This document shows positions 9,268-18,297 of a DNA stretch of 64,000 bases, one piece after another; the first letter of the stretch is position 1, and each line of letters begins with the position of its first letter. Below the pieces are notes generated by a model. It was given only the letters and a program-made list of their open reading frames with translations, did no database searches and had not been told where the DNA came from. Location: NCBI GenBank assembly GCA_963824195.1, contig CAWGOJ010000008.1:416838-480837 (forward strand), written 5' to 3'. Made by a program: the position numbers and the translations under genes. Origin of the DNA: Bog-473 sp963824195. GTDB lineage: Bacteria; Actinomycetota; Acidimicrobiia; Acidimicrobiales; RAAP-2.

Positions 9268-11675
9268 TTTGCTCCGTCCAGGACGGCACGGCTGTCGACC
9301 ATGCCATCGATCTGGGCGTCGGAGTAGCCCAGCTCGAGCAGGATCTCTCTGGTCTGCTCGCCGCAGGCGCACGGACCGCGTTGGATGACCGGCTCGGCGG
9401 GGCGGATGTTGACCAACAGGCCCGGATCCTCGAACCGGCCCACGCTGCTCGACCACGTCTCACTGACCAGATTCAGCTGCTTGGCCTCGGGATCGTCGAA
9501 GATGTCCCGGCAGAAGCGTTCGTCGACCACCTCGATGGGCACACCCCCCTCGTCGAGAGCACCGAAGACCTCCGTCGCCACTGCACTCTCGAAATACGTC
9601 CCGAGCCAGGAGGCAACCGACTCATCGTCCTCGGTTGTCGGCGCGCCGGGCAGCAGTGTCCGTAACCTCGCTTGCGCCTCGCTCGTAACGGCGGCCAGGA
9701 ATATCCACTCGCCCAGTGCGCAGCGGTAGAGGCGGTAATAGGGCGAGAGCCCGAACTGATCGCCGTCTACGTGCCCCCAGTCCGGCGCCGTGCCGTCCGA
9801 ATGGGTCCATGCATAGGACGTATGGAGAAGGCCCGCGTTCACAATCGAGGTGCTGACGGCTTGACCCTCTCCGGTCCTGTCCCGGTGGTAGAGGGCCATC
9901 GTGATGGCGATGGCCGCGAGAAGGGCGTTGCCCGTGTCTCCCATGTTGGACCGGCTCCAGAGCGGAGGATTACCGGAGCTGCACGCCCCGTCCTCCCACT
10001 CGGTCCCCGTCATGGCCGCCGCGTTCTGGTCGGTGCCGGGCAGATCGGACCTGGGACCCTTCTCGTACCCCCGAGTATTGCAATAGACCAAAGTGGGGTA
10101 GCGCTCGCGGAGGGTCTCGTAGTCCAGGCCCAGCCGCGCCGCTGCTCCCGGCCTCCAGTTCAGCGTCATCACGTCAGTGCGCTGTAGCAACTTCTCCAGC
10201 GCCTCCCTCCCGGCCGGGTCCTTGAGATTGACCGCGAGGCTGCGCTTCCCACGGTTCGTCCCGAGGCCCATGTGCGTACCGTTCCAGTAGGTGTCGTGCA
10301 GCGCGTTGATCTTGACGACGTCGGCCCCGAGGTCGGCAAGGACTCGCCCTGTGAATGGACCAGCCACCCCGAGACCGAGGTCGAGGACCCGAACACCGGC
10401 CAAGGGATGCGCGAGGGAGCCGACGGACCCATAATCGGGCGTCGGTCGTGGCGCGGAACGGATCTGGGCCAGCACCTCATCGGTGTGTTGGCCCGAGCGC
10501 GGCGCCGGTCCGGCGACGGCGCCCGGTGTCGCCGAGAACTCCAACAAGGGGCCAACATGGCGGATCGTTCCCTGCTCGGGATCGTCGACCTCGACGACGC
10601 AGCCATCGGCGAGAAACGACTTGTCCGTCAATGCCTCCTCCGGCGGCCGGACGGTGGTGATCCCAAGGCCCGCCTCCTCGGCCACGCGGACCCATTCGTC
10701 GGCCGGGAACTTCTTGAACGCCTTCACCAGTTGTGGGTGGAGAAAGATGCCAGCCAGCATCCCGTCCGGCTCCATGGAGACCCGATCGGGATCGTCCCGG
10801 TACGACGTGTCCAACCCAACAGCCGAGAGCTTGTCCCCTTCGGCGGCAGCCAGGACCCAGCGGGGTCGAAGTGTCCAGTGATGGACCCACTTGCCGTCCG
10901 CACATTCGTAGAGGCCCTCGATCGACCTCGAGTCGACAGGCCACATCCAGTACAACGGCGCGTCCGGATCCTCGACGCGCTGCCAGTTCAGGCACGACGC
11001 GGCCAGAGCGCCTTGCAGCAGCGACGTGGTGACGCGCTGGCCCAGACCGCTGACCTGTCGAGCGCGCAGCGCCGCGGCGATCCCGAGCGTGGCGAAGTAG
11101 GTCGCGCCGATGCTCGGCCACGGGGTGCGCGGGAAGACGGGACCGTCTCGGTCGGCGCCCCGGACGAGCCCCTCGGGCGCGTCGAACTCTGGGTACGGAC
11201 CGGGACGGCCATTGATGAACTCCATTGCCGTACCCCGCCGTCCCTTCTGGTCGTAGAGAAGGCCGGTCCGGGCTGCGACGAGCCCGTCGTAGCCGGGACG
11301 ATCACGGTGCACGGGGTGGTCTCCGTAGGCGGTGATCGAACAGGTGATGATGCGGGCATTGAGTGCACTCAGCGCATCGTGGTCGATGCCGAGCCTCGTT
11401 GTCGTCCCCGACGAGAAGCTGTCGACGACGACATCGGATGTCCGGGCCAGCTGATCGAACTGCCGCCGTCCCTGCTCGCTTTGCAGATCGAGGCGGGCGC
11501 TGCGCTTGCCGCGATTCCAGACCCGGTACCCGGTCTGCTGTGCAAAGGGATCACCCAGGGGCGACTCGATCCGTATGACGTCGGCCCCGTTGTCGGCAAG
11601 AAACATCGTGGTCATCGGGCCGGCCATGCCCCAAGACAAGTCAAGGACGCGCAGACCTCCGAGTGCTCCAGCCAT
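9264..11675 (-). CDS. Tandem-fused CaiB/BaiF family III CoA-transferase, catalytic Asp replaced in both halves
   Basis: 803 residues from ATG 11675 (GGGGTGGAG upstream), about twice the usual 400, because two CoA-transferase domains are joined. Half one starts LRVLDLSWGMAGPMTTMFLADNG-like (LADNGADVIRIE, GKRSARLDLQSEQGR). Half two starts GVRVLDLGLGVAGPFTGRVL (LADLGADVVKIN, RGKRSLAVNLKDPAGREAL). In class III CoA-transferases the acyl-accepting Asp lies in a VDVxLxD segment. Here the matching segments are VTTSLLQGAL (codon near 11013-11015) and VSTSIVNAGL (codon 9837-9839), so Gln and Asn stand in its place. Transferase activity is therefore doubtful. It leads the operon with DUF35 and thiolase. 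Confidence 0.88.
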   Translation of the reverse strand: MAGALGGLRVLDLSWGMAGPMTTMFLADNGADVIRIESPLGDPFAQQTGYRVWNRGKRSARLDLQSEQGRRQFDQLARTSDVVVDSFSSGTTTRLGIDHDALSALNARIITCSITAYGDHPVHRDRPGYDGLVAARTGLLYDQKGRRGTAMEFINGRPGPYPEFDAPEGLVRGADRDGPVFPRTPWPSIGATYFATLGIAAALRARQVSGLGQRVTTSLLQGALAASCLNWQRVEDPDAPLYWMWPVDSRSIEGLYECADGKWVHHWTLRPRWVLAAAEGDKLSAVGLDTSYRDDPDRVSMEPDGMLAGIFLHPQLVKAFKKFPADEWVRVAEEAGLGITTVRPPEEALTDKSFLADGCVVEVDDPEQGTIRHVGPLLEFSATPGAVAGPAPRSGQHTDEVLAQIRSAPRPTPDYGSVGSLAHPLAGVRVLDLGLGVAGPFTGRVLADLGADVVKINALHDTYWNGTHMGLGTNRGKRSLAVNLKDPAGREALEKLLQRTDVMTLNWRPGAAARLGLDYETLRERYPTLVYCNTRGYEKGPRSDLPGTDQNAAAMTGTEWEDGACSSGNPPLWSRSNMGDTGNALLAAIAITMALYHRDRTGEGQAVSTSIVNAGLLHTSYAWTHSDGTAPDWGHVDGDQFGLSPYYRLYRCALGEWIFLAAVTSEAQARLRTLLPGAPTTEDDESVASWLGTYFESAVATEVFGALDEGGVPIEVVDERFCRDIFDDPEAKQLNLVSETWSSSVGRFEDPGLLVNIRPAEPVIQRGPCACGEQTREILLELGYSDAQIDGMVDSRAVLDGAK

Positions 11676-11899
11676 ACGACTCCACCCCTTTACGTTCTGG
11701 CCAGGTCTACCATAGCTATTACTATGTTGCAGCACCACGAGGTCGCTCAGTGGCTCCTCCGCAGGGTCCGCCGGTCGCCTCCCGGCGCTGGCCGGTCCGA
11801 GCAGAGCGGCTTGAGCTGGATTTTTTCGACCTTGCCGGCGATCGAGCGGCGCCGGCGATCGACCACCTCGACCTGTTCAGGCCATGCTTGGCGGCGGAG

Positions 11900-12028
11900 T
11901 CCGAGACCCAGATGCGCACGGGCACCGCTGACGTACAGGTTGGCCACATCGGGCGCCAACTACTCCAGTGGTGCGTCGCCCAGCTGCCGTATTTTGCACT
12001 CCCCCGCTACGACGAATTCCGGGGATGA
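11900..12028 (+). pseudogene. Probable C-terminal remnant of an AMP-forming acyl-CoA ligase
   Basis: The plus strand reads RQLLQWCVAQLPYFALPRYD followed by EFRG and a stop. It resembles the C-terminal subdomain of crotonobetaine/carnitine-type CoA ligases (LIEWC...PYFxVPRYVEF). The catalytic-lysine segment and all upstream adenylation motifs are absent, so only about 43 codons remain. The remaining part of the gap from 11676 to 12060 holds only an AT-rich promoter patch (about 11711-11726). Confidence 0.45.
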
Positions 12029-12060
12029 CCTTCCTCGTAGCTGGCAGCCGGCAAGGTCGA

Positions 12061-12525
12061 TCACGCCTGAGCGTCATTAGGGAATACCGGCGCGTAGGTC
12101 ACCACCGCATGGGCGACCAGCTCCTCACGCCCGGAGCGGCGGATTGCCGTGTCAACGACGCAAGATCTTCTGCCGAACCGTAGGAGTCTGCCCTCTACGA
12201 GCAGGACCCCAACCGGCGCTGGCCTCAGAAACTCCATTGAGATGGAGGAGGTGAATGCTTCAGAGCCCTTCGGGGAGCGGGAAATGGTGACGAAGTAGGC
12301 CATGGTGTCGGCCAACGTGAACAAGATCGGGCCGGCGACCATCCCCCCGGGGCGAGTGTGCCCGTCTTCGAACCTGGCGCGCGCCACAATCCGTTGCACG
12401 GAGTACTCGTCTATCTCCAGCGCGGCGACTGGGCGACCCCCCATGGCCTTGTGGTAGCGGGCAAGGAGCTCGTCGGGCGTGTGGGTGAGTGCTTCACCCC
12501 CCGCTGAGGCACAATGATCCATCAT
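12061..12525 (-). CDS. PaaI-type hotdog-fold thioesterase
   Basis: 154 residues from ATGATG at 12525, with GGAAGG seven bases upstream. Hotdog motifs: GHTRPGGMVAGPILFTLADT (the conserved G-G-x2-A...D region), FTSSISMEFLRPAPVGVLLV and the second strand LRFGRRSCVVDTAI. Such enzymes hydrolyse acyl-CoA thioesters, often releasing CoA from dead-end intermediates. It lies 35 bases downstream of the ECH gene in a minus-strand group 14188-12061. Confidence 0.85.
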   Translation of the reverse strand: MMDHCASAGGEALTHTPDELLARYHKAMGGRPVAALEIDEYSVQRIVARARFEDGHTRPGGMVAGPILFTLADTMAYFVTISRSPKGSEAFTSSISMEFLRPAPVGVLLVEGRLLRFGRRSCVVDTAIRRSGREELVAHAVVTYAPVFPNDAQA

Positions 12526-12560
12526 TTTGGCCCCTTCCAGAGGGAGGTCAGTTGCTCCTG

Positions 12561-13376
12561 TTAGAGGCGCCTATCGGAGCGAAGCTCTCCGGGAACCCAC
12601 GAGGGCGATCGTCGCTCCTTGAAGGCCAGCCACCCCTCGACACACTCCGATCCGCTCAGACTCTCCTCCATCGACATCCGGTCGACGTGTCCGTAACGTT
12701 CATTGACGACGCGCTTGACGGCAAGTCGAGCTTGAGGAGCAGACCTGCAACACGCTTCGAGCGCCGTTCGTGCTTCGGCGTAGAGCTCCTCGTGTGGGAC
12801 GACGCGGGTCACGAGACCCCAATCGAGTGCCTCAGCAGCATCGAGCGTGCGACCCGTGAAGAGAAGGTCGCGGGCTCGCGCTGGGCCGATCTGGGCTGGC
12901 AGATACGTAGCGTAACCCGTGTCCGCGATGCCCCGATAGAGCTCAGGGGCACGAAAGGTGGCCCGCTCGCTCGCCACCGCGACGTCGGAGAGCATCGCCA
13001 TGAGGAGGCCTCCTCCCTGGCAGATGCCATTCACGGCGCTTACGACCGGCTTTCGCGAGTTCCGGAGGGCTTCGAACGGAACGGTGTCGAGACCCATCAC
13101 CCCGACTGTTTCCCCCCAACCCCCTTCGCCGATCCCACCGAGATCACCGCCGGGAATGAAGACATCCCCCGTTCCAGTGAGCACCATGCCAGCAAGCGCG
13201 TCGTCTCGGGTCATCACATCGACGGCGTAACGAACTGCGAAGTACATGGAGGCGGTCATCGCATTGCGGGCCTCAGGCCGATCGACTGTGCACCATGCCA
13301 GAGATCCTTGCCTCTCGAACCGGATGTGGGGTGTCCCCAGCCAGTCCCCTTTGGGAGGTCCGCTTGCGTCAGTCAT
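12561..13376 (-). CDS. Enoyl-CoA hydratase/isomerase family protein
   Basis: 271 residues from ATG 13376, which overlaps the TGA of the upstream hydrolase as ATGA. A longer open frame upstream lies over that hydrolase and is rejected. Crotonase motifs: LAWCTVDRPEARNAMTASMY, the first oxyanion segment PGGDLGGIG, the second VVSAVNGICQGGGLLMAML, and RAPELYRGIADTGYATYLP, where a Glu matches one catalytic Glu of ECH. It probably hydrates or isomerises an enoyl-CoA. Substrate unknown. Translational coupling ties it to the hydrolase. Confidence 0.88.
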   Translation of the reverse strand: MTDASGPPKGDWLGTPHIRFERQGSLAWCTVDRPEARNAMTASMYFAVRYAVDVMTRDDALAGMVLTGTGDVFIPGGDLGGIGEGGWGETVGVMGLDTVPFEALRNSRKPVVSAVNGICQGGGLLMAMLSDVAVASERATFRAPELYRGIADTGYATYLPAQIGPARARDLLFTGRTLDAAEALDWGLVTRVVPHEELYAEARTALEACCRSAPQARLAVKRVVNERYGHVDRMSMEESLSGSECVEGWLAFKERRSPSWVPGELRSDRRL

Positions 13377-14188
13377 ACTGCGTCTCCTTGCTCGATTGCG
13401 TCCTTGTTGAGCGTGGTCAGCTCCAAACCGATTGACGTGCTGCGGCGCACGAATTGCGCAAATTGCTCCGGGTGGCTGACATGCGCGCTGTGGGCGGCGC
13501 CCGCGATGGTAAACAAGTCGGCTCCCTGCGAGTCGGCCAACCTGGTGGCGGCTTCCTGGGCGAAGGGCCACGTCTGGAGCCCGACACCGAACAGGCTGGG
13601 CACCTTGAGGTCCTCCCAGCGAAATGGTGCAGTGAGGCCAGAGACGACGTCGGACTGAAAGGCCATTCCCTCGGCGCGCCGACGCGCCTTCAGATCCTCA
13701 GGGAGGCGCCCCCACGCCCCCTCACCCACCATCGATGCGTACACCCGCTCCGCGAGGGCATCCGTGTCGACCTCAGCCGCCATTGCCTCGAGACCCCGCC
13801 TGACGGAGCCCGGCCAGAATTCCATCCACGGCACCTGCGGCTCCCACAGGCCAAGTCCCCGGAATCGTTCGGGGTGCGAGATAGCTGCCGAGACGACGAC
13901 CACGCACCCAAAGCTGTGGGCGACGACGGTGGCGGGTCGATCGCCCATGACGTCCAGCAGATCGTCCACGTGCTGGGCCAGGGATGCCGGCGGCACCGCC
14001 GGGACTGACTCACCATAGCCACGGCGGTCATACTCGATGACCCTGAGATCCGGTAGGTGATCCACGACGCGCCGAAAGCTCTTGGCGCGATCCATGGCGC
14101 CGTGGACGAGCACCACCTCGGTCACCGTTGCATCGTGCGGTCCGTGTGCGGTGACGGCGATGGCCGTGGCAGTTGCTCTGCCGTTCAT
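13373..14188 (-). CDS. Alpha/beta hydrolase
   Basis: 271 residues. ATG 14188 is chosen because TATGAT (14200-14195) lies six bases upstream, the geometry of a leaderless transcript; GTG 14212 is the alternative. Motifs: EVVLVHGAMDRAKSF (oxyanion HG), IEYDRRGYGES, nucleophile VVAHSFGCVVV (Ser in HSFG), and the His in FTIAGAAHSAHVSHPEQF. Probably an esterase or C-C bond hydrolase of the meta-cleavage-like superfamily. Its C-terminal segment recurs as the decayed fragment at 1988-2106. Confidence 0.85.
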   Translation of the reverse strand: MNGRATATAIAVTAHGPHDATVTEVVLVHGAMDRAKSFRRVVDHLPDLRVIEYDRRGYGESVPAVPPASLAQHVDDLLDVMGDRPATVVAHSFGCVVVVSAAISHPERFRGLGLWEPQVPWMEFWPGSVRRGLEAMAAEVDTDALAERVYASMVGEGAWGRLPEDLKARRRAEGMAFQSDVVSGLTAPFRWEDLKVPSLFGVGLQTWPFAQEAATRLADSQGADLFTIAGAAHSAHVSHPEQFAQFVRRSTSIGLELTTLNKDAIEQGDAV

Positions 14189-14200
14189 CGGCCGATCATA
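14186..14200 (-). promoter_or_regulatory. Leaderless promoter of the alpha/beta hydrolase
   Basis: Minus strand TATGAT, six bases, then ATG. No Shine-Dalgarno sequence is present, which fits a transcript starting at the ATG. Confidence 0.45.
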
Positions 14201-14302
14201 GGCACGGGCCACCGGAGCGATGTGGCCGTGCCTCGGTCATGACCGGCGACATCCATGGACACCCAACCACGTTGCTCCAGAACCTCGCAATCACGTGGCC
14301 CG

Positions 14303-14977
14303 TTACTCGCCATAGGCGTCACAGGTCTTCGAGTTCCCGAGAATGGAGAGGAGGATCGCATCGAGCGTGAACCGGAAGATCCGATCGAGATCGATCTGTT
14401 GTTGCAGCGCGGTGCTCATCGCCTGATCGATCTCGGTGTCCCGTTGGGCCCACACCTGTGCCCCGCGCACTCGGTAGTCGGGCGAAAGTGCATCTTCAAG
14501 CACGATGAATCCCCCCAGATGGAGAAGAATGGTCGCCACGGCAAAGGCCGCCTCCTCACCGTGCAGGCCGCTGGCGGTCAGCTCGTGGGCCAGTACGGCC
14601 TGGGCCTTCGTGAAGATGGCCTCACCGCGGCCCTGCGTTTTCGAAAGGGCGATGAGTTGAGGGCGGGCTCGTACCTCTCGCAAGAGAGCGTTGGAAATTG
14701 ATGTAATGCGCTCGGCCGGTGTACGGCCACGGGGCGCGATCCTGCCGAACTGATCGGTGATCTCCTCGATCAACCGGTTGAAGAGCTCGTCTCGGTTGCC
14801 GACGTGCCAGTAGACGGTAGGGGTCCCGACGCCAAGCTCGGCGGCGAGCTTGCGCATGCTGAAGGCATCGACTCCATTCTCCTCGACCATCTTCATGGCT
14901 GTCGCAAGCACCTTGTCGACCGTGATGGAAGAACCGCTGGCCGGTCCGGCTGGGCCCGTCTTTCCCTTCTGCGCCAC
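14303..14977 (-). CDS. TetR-family regulator
   Basis: 224 residues from GTG 14977. The helix-turn-helix is at about residues 18-70: ATAMKMVEENGVDAFSMRKL, AAELGVGTPTVYWHVGNRDE, LFNRLIEEI. The C-terminal domain resembles TetR_C type 1 (tetracycline-repressor-like, LLHLGGFIVLEDAL). It stands upstream of the hydrolase-ECH-thioesterase group on the same strand, with 114 bases between, so local control is plausible but not shown. Confidence 0.85.
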   Translation of the reverse strand: MAQKGKTGPAGPASGSSITVDKVLATAMKMVEENGVDAFSMRKLAAELGVGTPTVYWHVGNRDELFNRLIEEITDQFGRIAPRGRTPAERITSISNALLREVRARPQLIALSKTQGRGEAIFTKAQAVLAHELTASGLHGEEAAFAVATILLHLGGFIVLEDALSPDYRVRGAQVWAQRDTEIDQAMSTALQQQIDLDRIFRFTLDAILLSILGNSKTCDAYGE

Positions 14978-15099
14978 GACTTCGAACCTCGGTTCCTAGG
15001 GTCGATCCGACCGCACGTCTGCTCCCGATCCTCTGATCGCACCAGAGGCGTCGAGTGCCGAGATGGGACGGTTTCTCGCCGGCACCACCGACAGCATTG

Positions 15100-15522
15100 C
15101 TATGTGTGGTCCCGAGGATCCGGAACGCCGGCCGGGGTGCCCTCGTGGTACTCCACGAACTCGATCAGATACCCGTCAAAGTCCTTCACGTAGGCCATCG
15201 TCACAGGCCAGCGTTCGAGCCGGCTCGGCGGCGACACCGACTCGCAACCCGCAGCGATCGCCTTGGCGTACAGCGCAGCGCAGTCATCGGTGTTCACGTA
15301 GAGCTTCCACAAGGCGGTGCCCATGTCGATCGGACCCTTCCGGTCGAGATGTTGGGCGAGCTGCATTCGACTACCACCGGCTGAAGACTGCAACACCGCC
15401 TCCTTGATGTTGGGGATGTCAGTTCGGCTTTGCAACGGAATGCCGATCACGCCCTCCCAGAAGTCGATGGCGCGCTCGAGGTCACTGACGTTGATGCAGT
15501 ACTGAGAAAGGATCGACCCCAT
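15100..15522 (-). CDS. VOC superfamily (glyoxalase/dioxygenase-fold) protein
   Basis: 140 residues from ATG 15522, with a strong Shine-Dalgarno AGGAGGT seven bases upstream. The paired beta-alpha-beta-beta-beta modules are visible: SQYCINVSDLERAIDFWEGV, MQLAQHLDR, LWKLYVNTDDCAALYAKAIA and the closing YVKDFDGYLIEFVEYHEG with a metal-ligand Glu. The family includes epimerases, lyases and extradiol dioxygenases. This single-module size suits a small lyase or isomerase such as a methylmalonyl-CoA-epimerase-like enzyme. Specificity is not readable. Confidence 0.82.
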   Translation of the reverse strand: MGSILSQYCINVSDLERAIDFWEGVIGIPLQSRTDIPNIKEAVLQSSAGGSRMQLAQHLDRKGPIDMGTALWKLYVNTDDCAALYAKAIAAGCESVSPPSRLERWPVTMAYVKDFDGYLIEFVEYHEGTPAGVPDPRDHT

Positions 15523-15654
15523 TGCTCTACCTCCTGCCAAACGATCGGATCACAAGCTGACCATCAGCCTCTTGACGAGATTCTGGGACTGCGCTGGCGC
15601 AATGCACTGGTAGCGGGCCGTGACTCCGCACGGTGACGAACGCAAGGCACTTTG

Positions 15655-16928
15655 TCAATCGGAGACGGTCACGGGAATGACCTCCACGCCGGACAACCAC
15701 GGTCGACCGGCCGCTTCGATGTCCCTCCACTTCTTCAGCTCCACCCCGCCGGTCTGCCCGAGATCCTCCGGTGTGGGCCCTACACGGTCAGCCAGAGATT
15801 GCAGCTTGCCGACGTCGAAGCCGTAGACCTTTGCGGCGTTGAGCCCGAGGATCCGCCGCGCATCGTCGACCGGACAATCCCAGAAGGTGTCGCGGAGCCA
15901 CTGGCGAGTGTGGGGCCACGTGCCCTCTGGGTGGGGGAAGTCGTTCCCCCACATGATGTTCCCGACGCCGATCTCGACACGACGGGCGATCTCGCGTCGC
16001 CGGGTGTTGGACGATCCGATAAAGACATTGCGGTCGAAGTACTCGCTCGGGAGCATCTTCAATTTTGGGGCGATATCCCCCATCTTCTTAGTGGCGTGCT
16101 CGTTCATGTACGCGATATCGGACCTCCACAAGAGGTCGGCAGCCCACCACGATCCCCCTTCGGTGACGGCGAACTTGAGGCCAGGGTGACGCTCGAAGGC
16201 ACCTGACCAGAGCAGGAACCACATCGGCCGCATCGTCCAGAAGATTGTCTCGTTGGCATAGATCCCGAGGTCGGTGCCGATCTCCTCGCGGGGCGGGCCC
16301 CGTGTGGGTGTGGACGACCATGTCGAGCTCCTCGCACACGGTCCAGATGGGCTCGTATCGGAGGTCGTTGTAGGGAGGGTAGGGGCGCCACATCGCAGGG
16401 ATGAGGATGCCACCGAGACCCGAGGACTTGGCTCTCCGGATCTCGGCGACGGCAGCGTCGATATCGTGGAGGATCGGCACGACGGCAAGCCCGCACCGCC
16501 GAGCCGGACTGTCGCTGCACAGTTGGGCCAGCCATCGGTTGTGGGCCTGGGCGCCGGCCATCAGCAGCGTCGGGTCGTACTCACCACTTGCACCGAGGCC
16601 GGCACCGAACGGGGCCGATGCTCCTCCCAACACTGCGTCGGCGTCGGGGAAGATGACCTCACCGACCACGCCGTCTGCTTCGAGCTCAGAAGTCGCGACG
16701 AGCCGCATCCCATCCCCCCCGGAGTCCCTCCTCGTTCTCGTCGTACCAGTCCTTGACGAACTCAAGCTCTTCCACCTGGGCGTTCATTGAAGCGCGGAGC
16801 GCAGCGCGCTGGACCAGGTCTTCGTCGAAGGCCTCCCGGTACCGTGGTTCGAGGTACTCCTTGTACTGCGCGTCGGGGAGACCGGCATGGGTGTCGGACG
16901 AAATGATCAAGTAGTTGTCGGTCACCAC
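15655..16928 (-). CDS. Amidohydrolase-2 family protein with two frameshifts
   Basis: Three frames make one protein of the family. Part 1 (GTG 16928) has YLIISSDTHAGLPDAQYKEY. Part 2 has ELEADGVVGEVIFPDADAVL, RRCGLAVVPILHDIDAAVAE and VVHTHTGPAP. Part 3 has IGTDLGIYANETIFWTMRPM, KFAVTEGGSWWAADLL and NIMWGNDFPHPEGTWPHTRQ. Breaks lie near 16690 (after WDAARRDF) and near 16283-16300 (after THTGPAP); each is consistent with one extra base. All expected metal-motif segments survive. Two errors in one gene suggest either decay or poor base quality. It overlaps the end of the next paralogue, so the two were probably co-transcribed. Confidence 0.8.
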
Positions 16929-18145
16929 GGTTTGAGGTCTCCTCCGGAGAATGCAAGCGAATGGGAGTCAGCAGGAACGCGTTCGAGCGGCGCATTCACC
17001 TCGCTGAACCGAGGGCCGACGCGAGCGGCGACGGCGGCCAGCTTCTCGAAATCGAAGCCGTAGACGCGGGCGGCGTTTCCTCCGAGCATGGGCCCCACCT
17101 CCTCGGGGTCGATCCCGGCAAAGGTGTAGCGCAGGGCTTCGGTGGTGTAGGGGTAGGTCCCCTCGATGTGCGGGTAGTCCTGTCCCCACATGATCTTGTC
17201 GAGACCGATGTCGTACCGGAGCGGTGCCTCGTTCGGACGAAGGAAACTGGCGCCAACGAAGCAGTTGTTTCTCCAGTAGAAGCTCGGAGGCTCGGGAATC
17301 TCCTTGATGAGCTCGGCCCCGAAGTGCGCCTCGGCGTTGCCGTCGTCGGCGAAACGGCTGTACTGATGGTCGAGCATGGTGAGTGTGGCGGGCACCCAAC
17401 CCGATGACTGCTCGGTGAGCACCAGCTTCAGGCGGGGATAGCGGGCAAACGCACCCCCAAAAGCCATGTGCCAGAAGACCCGATGGGAGAACCAGCCCAG
17501 CTCCACCATGAAGATCGCCATCGAGGCCAGGTGTTCACCCATCTCGGGGCCGGCGGCGCCGGAATGATTGTTCACCGGCATGTCGAGATCCTGGCAAGCG
17601 GCCCAGATCGGGTCGTAGTCGGGGGCGCAGAGCGGAGGGAGCCCCGAGTCAGGTGGCACGCCCGGCAGCAGGACCCCTCCGAAGAGGTCATGTTCTCGCG
17701 CCCAGGTGATCTCCGCGACGGCGTCGTCAACGTCGTTGAGGAAGATCTGGGCCAGGCCGGCACGCCGGCCCGGAGTCTCCGCACAGAAATCGGCCAACCA
17801 CCGATTGTGCGCCCGAAGGCCGGCCCAGCGGAGCTCGTAGGTGTCCGGGGTCGGGGGCCGCGCCAGGAGATTGCCGGAGGGGAAAAAGGGCGGAATGGTG
17901 TTCGGGAACAGGACTTCCGCGACCACCCCATCATCCTCGAGCTCGCGGAGACGGGCGGCGGAATCCCAGTTGCGATAGGCCGTCTCCCCCTGGAGGTCAG
18001 CGTACGGGTTCACATAGGACTTCGCCCAGGCATCGAACTCATCGAGGTAGCGGTGCTCGAGGTAGTCCCGGTAGTCGAGCATCTCGGCGCCAGCGTGCCC
18101 GTCGGAGGAGATCACGATGTAGCGATCGTCGGCGAGTGGCTCCAT
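16922..18145 (-). CDS. Amidohydrolase-2 family metal-dependent hydrolase
   Basis: 407 residues from ATG 18145 (MEPLADDRYIVISSDGHAGA). An open frame runs further upstream through a promoter-like region and is rejected. D-x-H is in ISSDGHAGAEM, a later His in PVNNHSGAAG, and the last-strand Asp in IMWGQDYPHIEGTYPY, ending GGNAARVYGFDFEKL. It belongs to the DxHAG subgroup with the genes at 15655 and 35743. The stop overlaps the next gene's GTG. Function within the island is unknown. Confidence 0.88.
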   Translation of the reverse strand: MEPLADDRYIVISSDGHAGAEMLDYRDYLEHRYLDEFDAWAKSYVNPYADLQGETAYRNWDSAARLRELEDDGVVAEVLFPNTIPPFFPSGNLLARPPTPDTYELRWAGLRAHNRWLADFCAETPGRRAGLAQIFLNDVDDAVAEITWAREHDLFGGVLLPGVPPDSGLPPLCAPDYDPIWAACQDLDMPVNNHSGAAGPEMGEHLASMAIFMVELGWFSHRVFWHMAFGGAFARYPRLKLVLTEQSSGWVPATLTMLDHQYSRFADDGNAEAHFGAELIKEIPEPPSFYWRNNCFVGASFLRPNEAPLRYDIGLDKIMWGQDYPHIEGTYPYTTEALRYTFAGIDPEEVGPMLGGNAARVYGFDFEKLAAVAARVGPRFSEVNAPLERVPADSHSLAFSGGDLKPW

Positions 18146-18185
18146 CTCAAACCCCCCTGGGTCTATGACAGCGTTATACTCCAAA

Positions 18186-18204
18186 CACAAATGATATGCA
18201 ATCG
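18186..18204. promoter_or_regulatory. AT-rich element between divergent amidohydrolase and SDR genes
   Basis: On the minus strand CGATTGCATATCATTTGTG matches the ATTGyATA-plus-AT-half pattern. It lies 41-59 bases before the amidohydrolase ATG and about 94 bases before the SDR GTG, so it could serve both. Confidence 0.45.
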
Positions 18205-18297
18205 TCGGTTTCCGTCGCTGCCCGTGGGGGGAGGCGTCAGCACCGACGTTGGCGTGCCAGGCCCGCAAGCCCGCACATCTGACAAGGGAGGGTCGTC

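Noticed and set aside
10272..12080. 602-codon plus-strand open frame
   Set aside because: It is antisense to the fused CoA-transferase, has no recognisable motif and a composition typical of shadow frames in GC-rich DNA.
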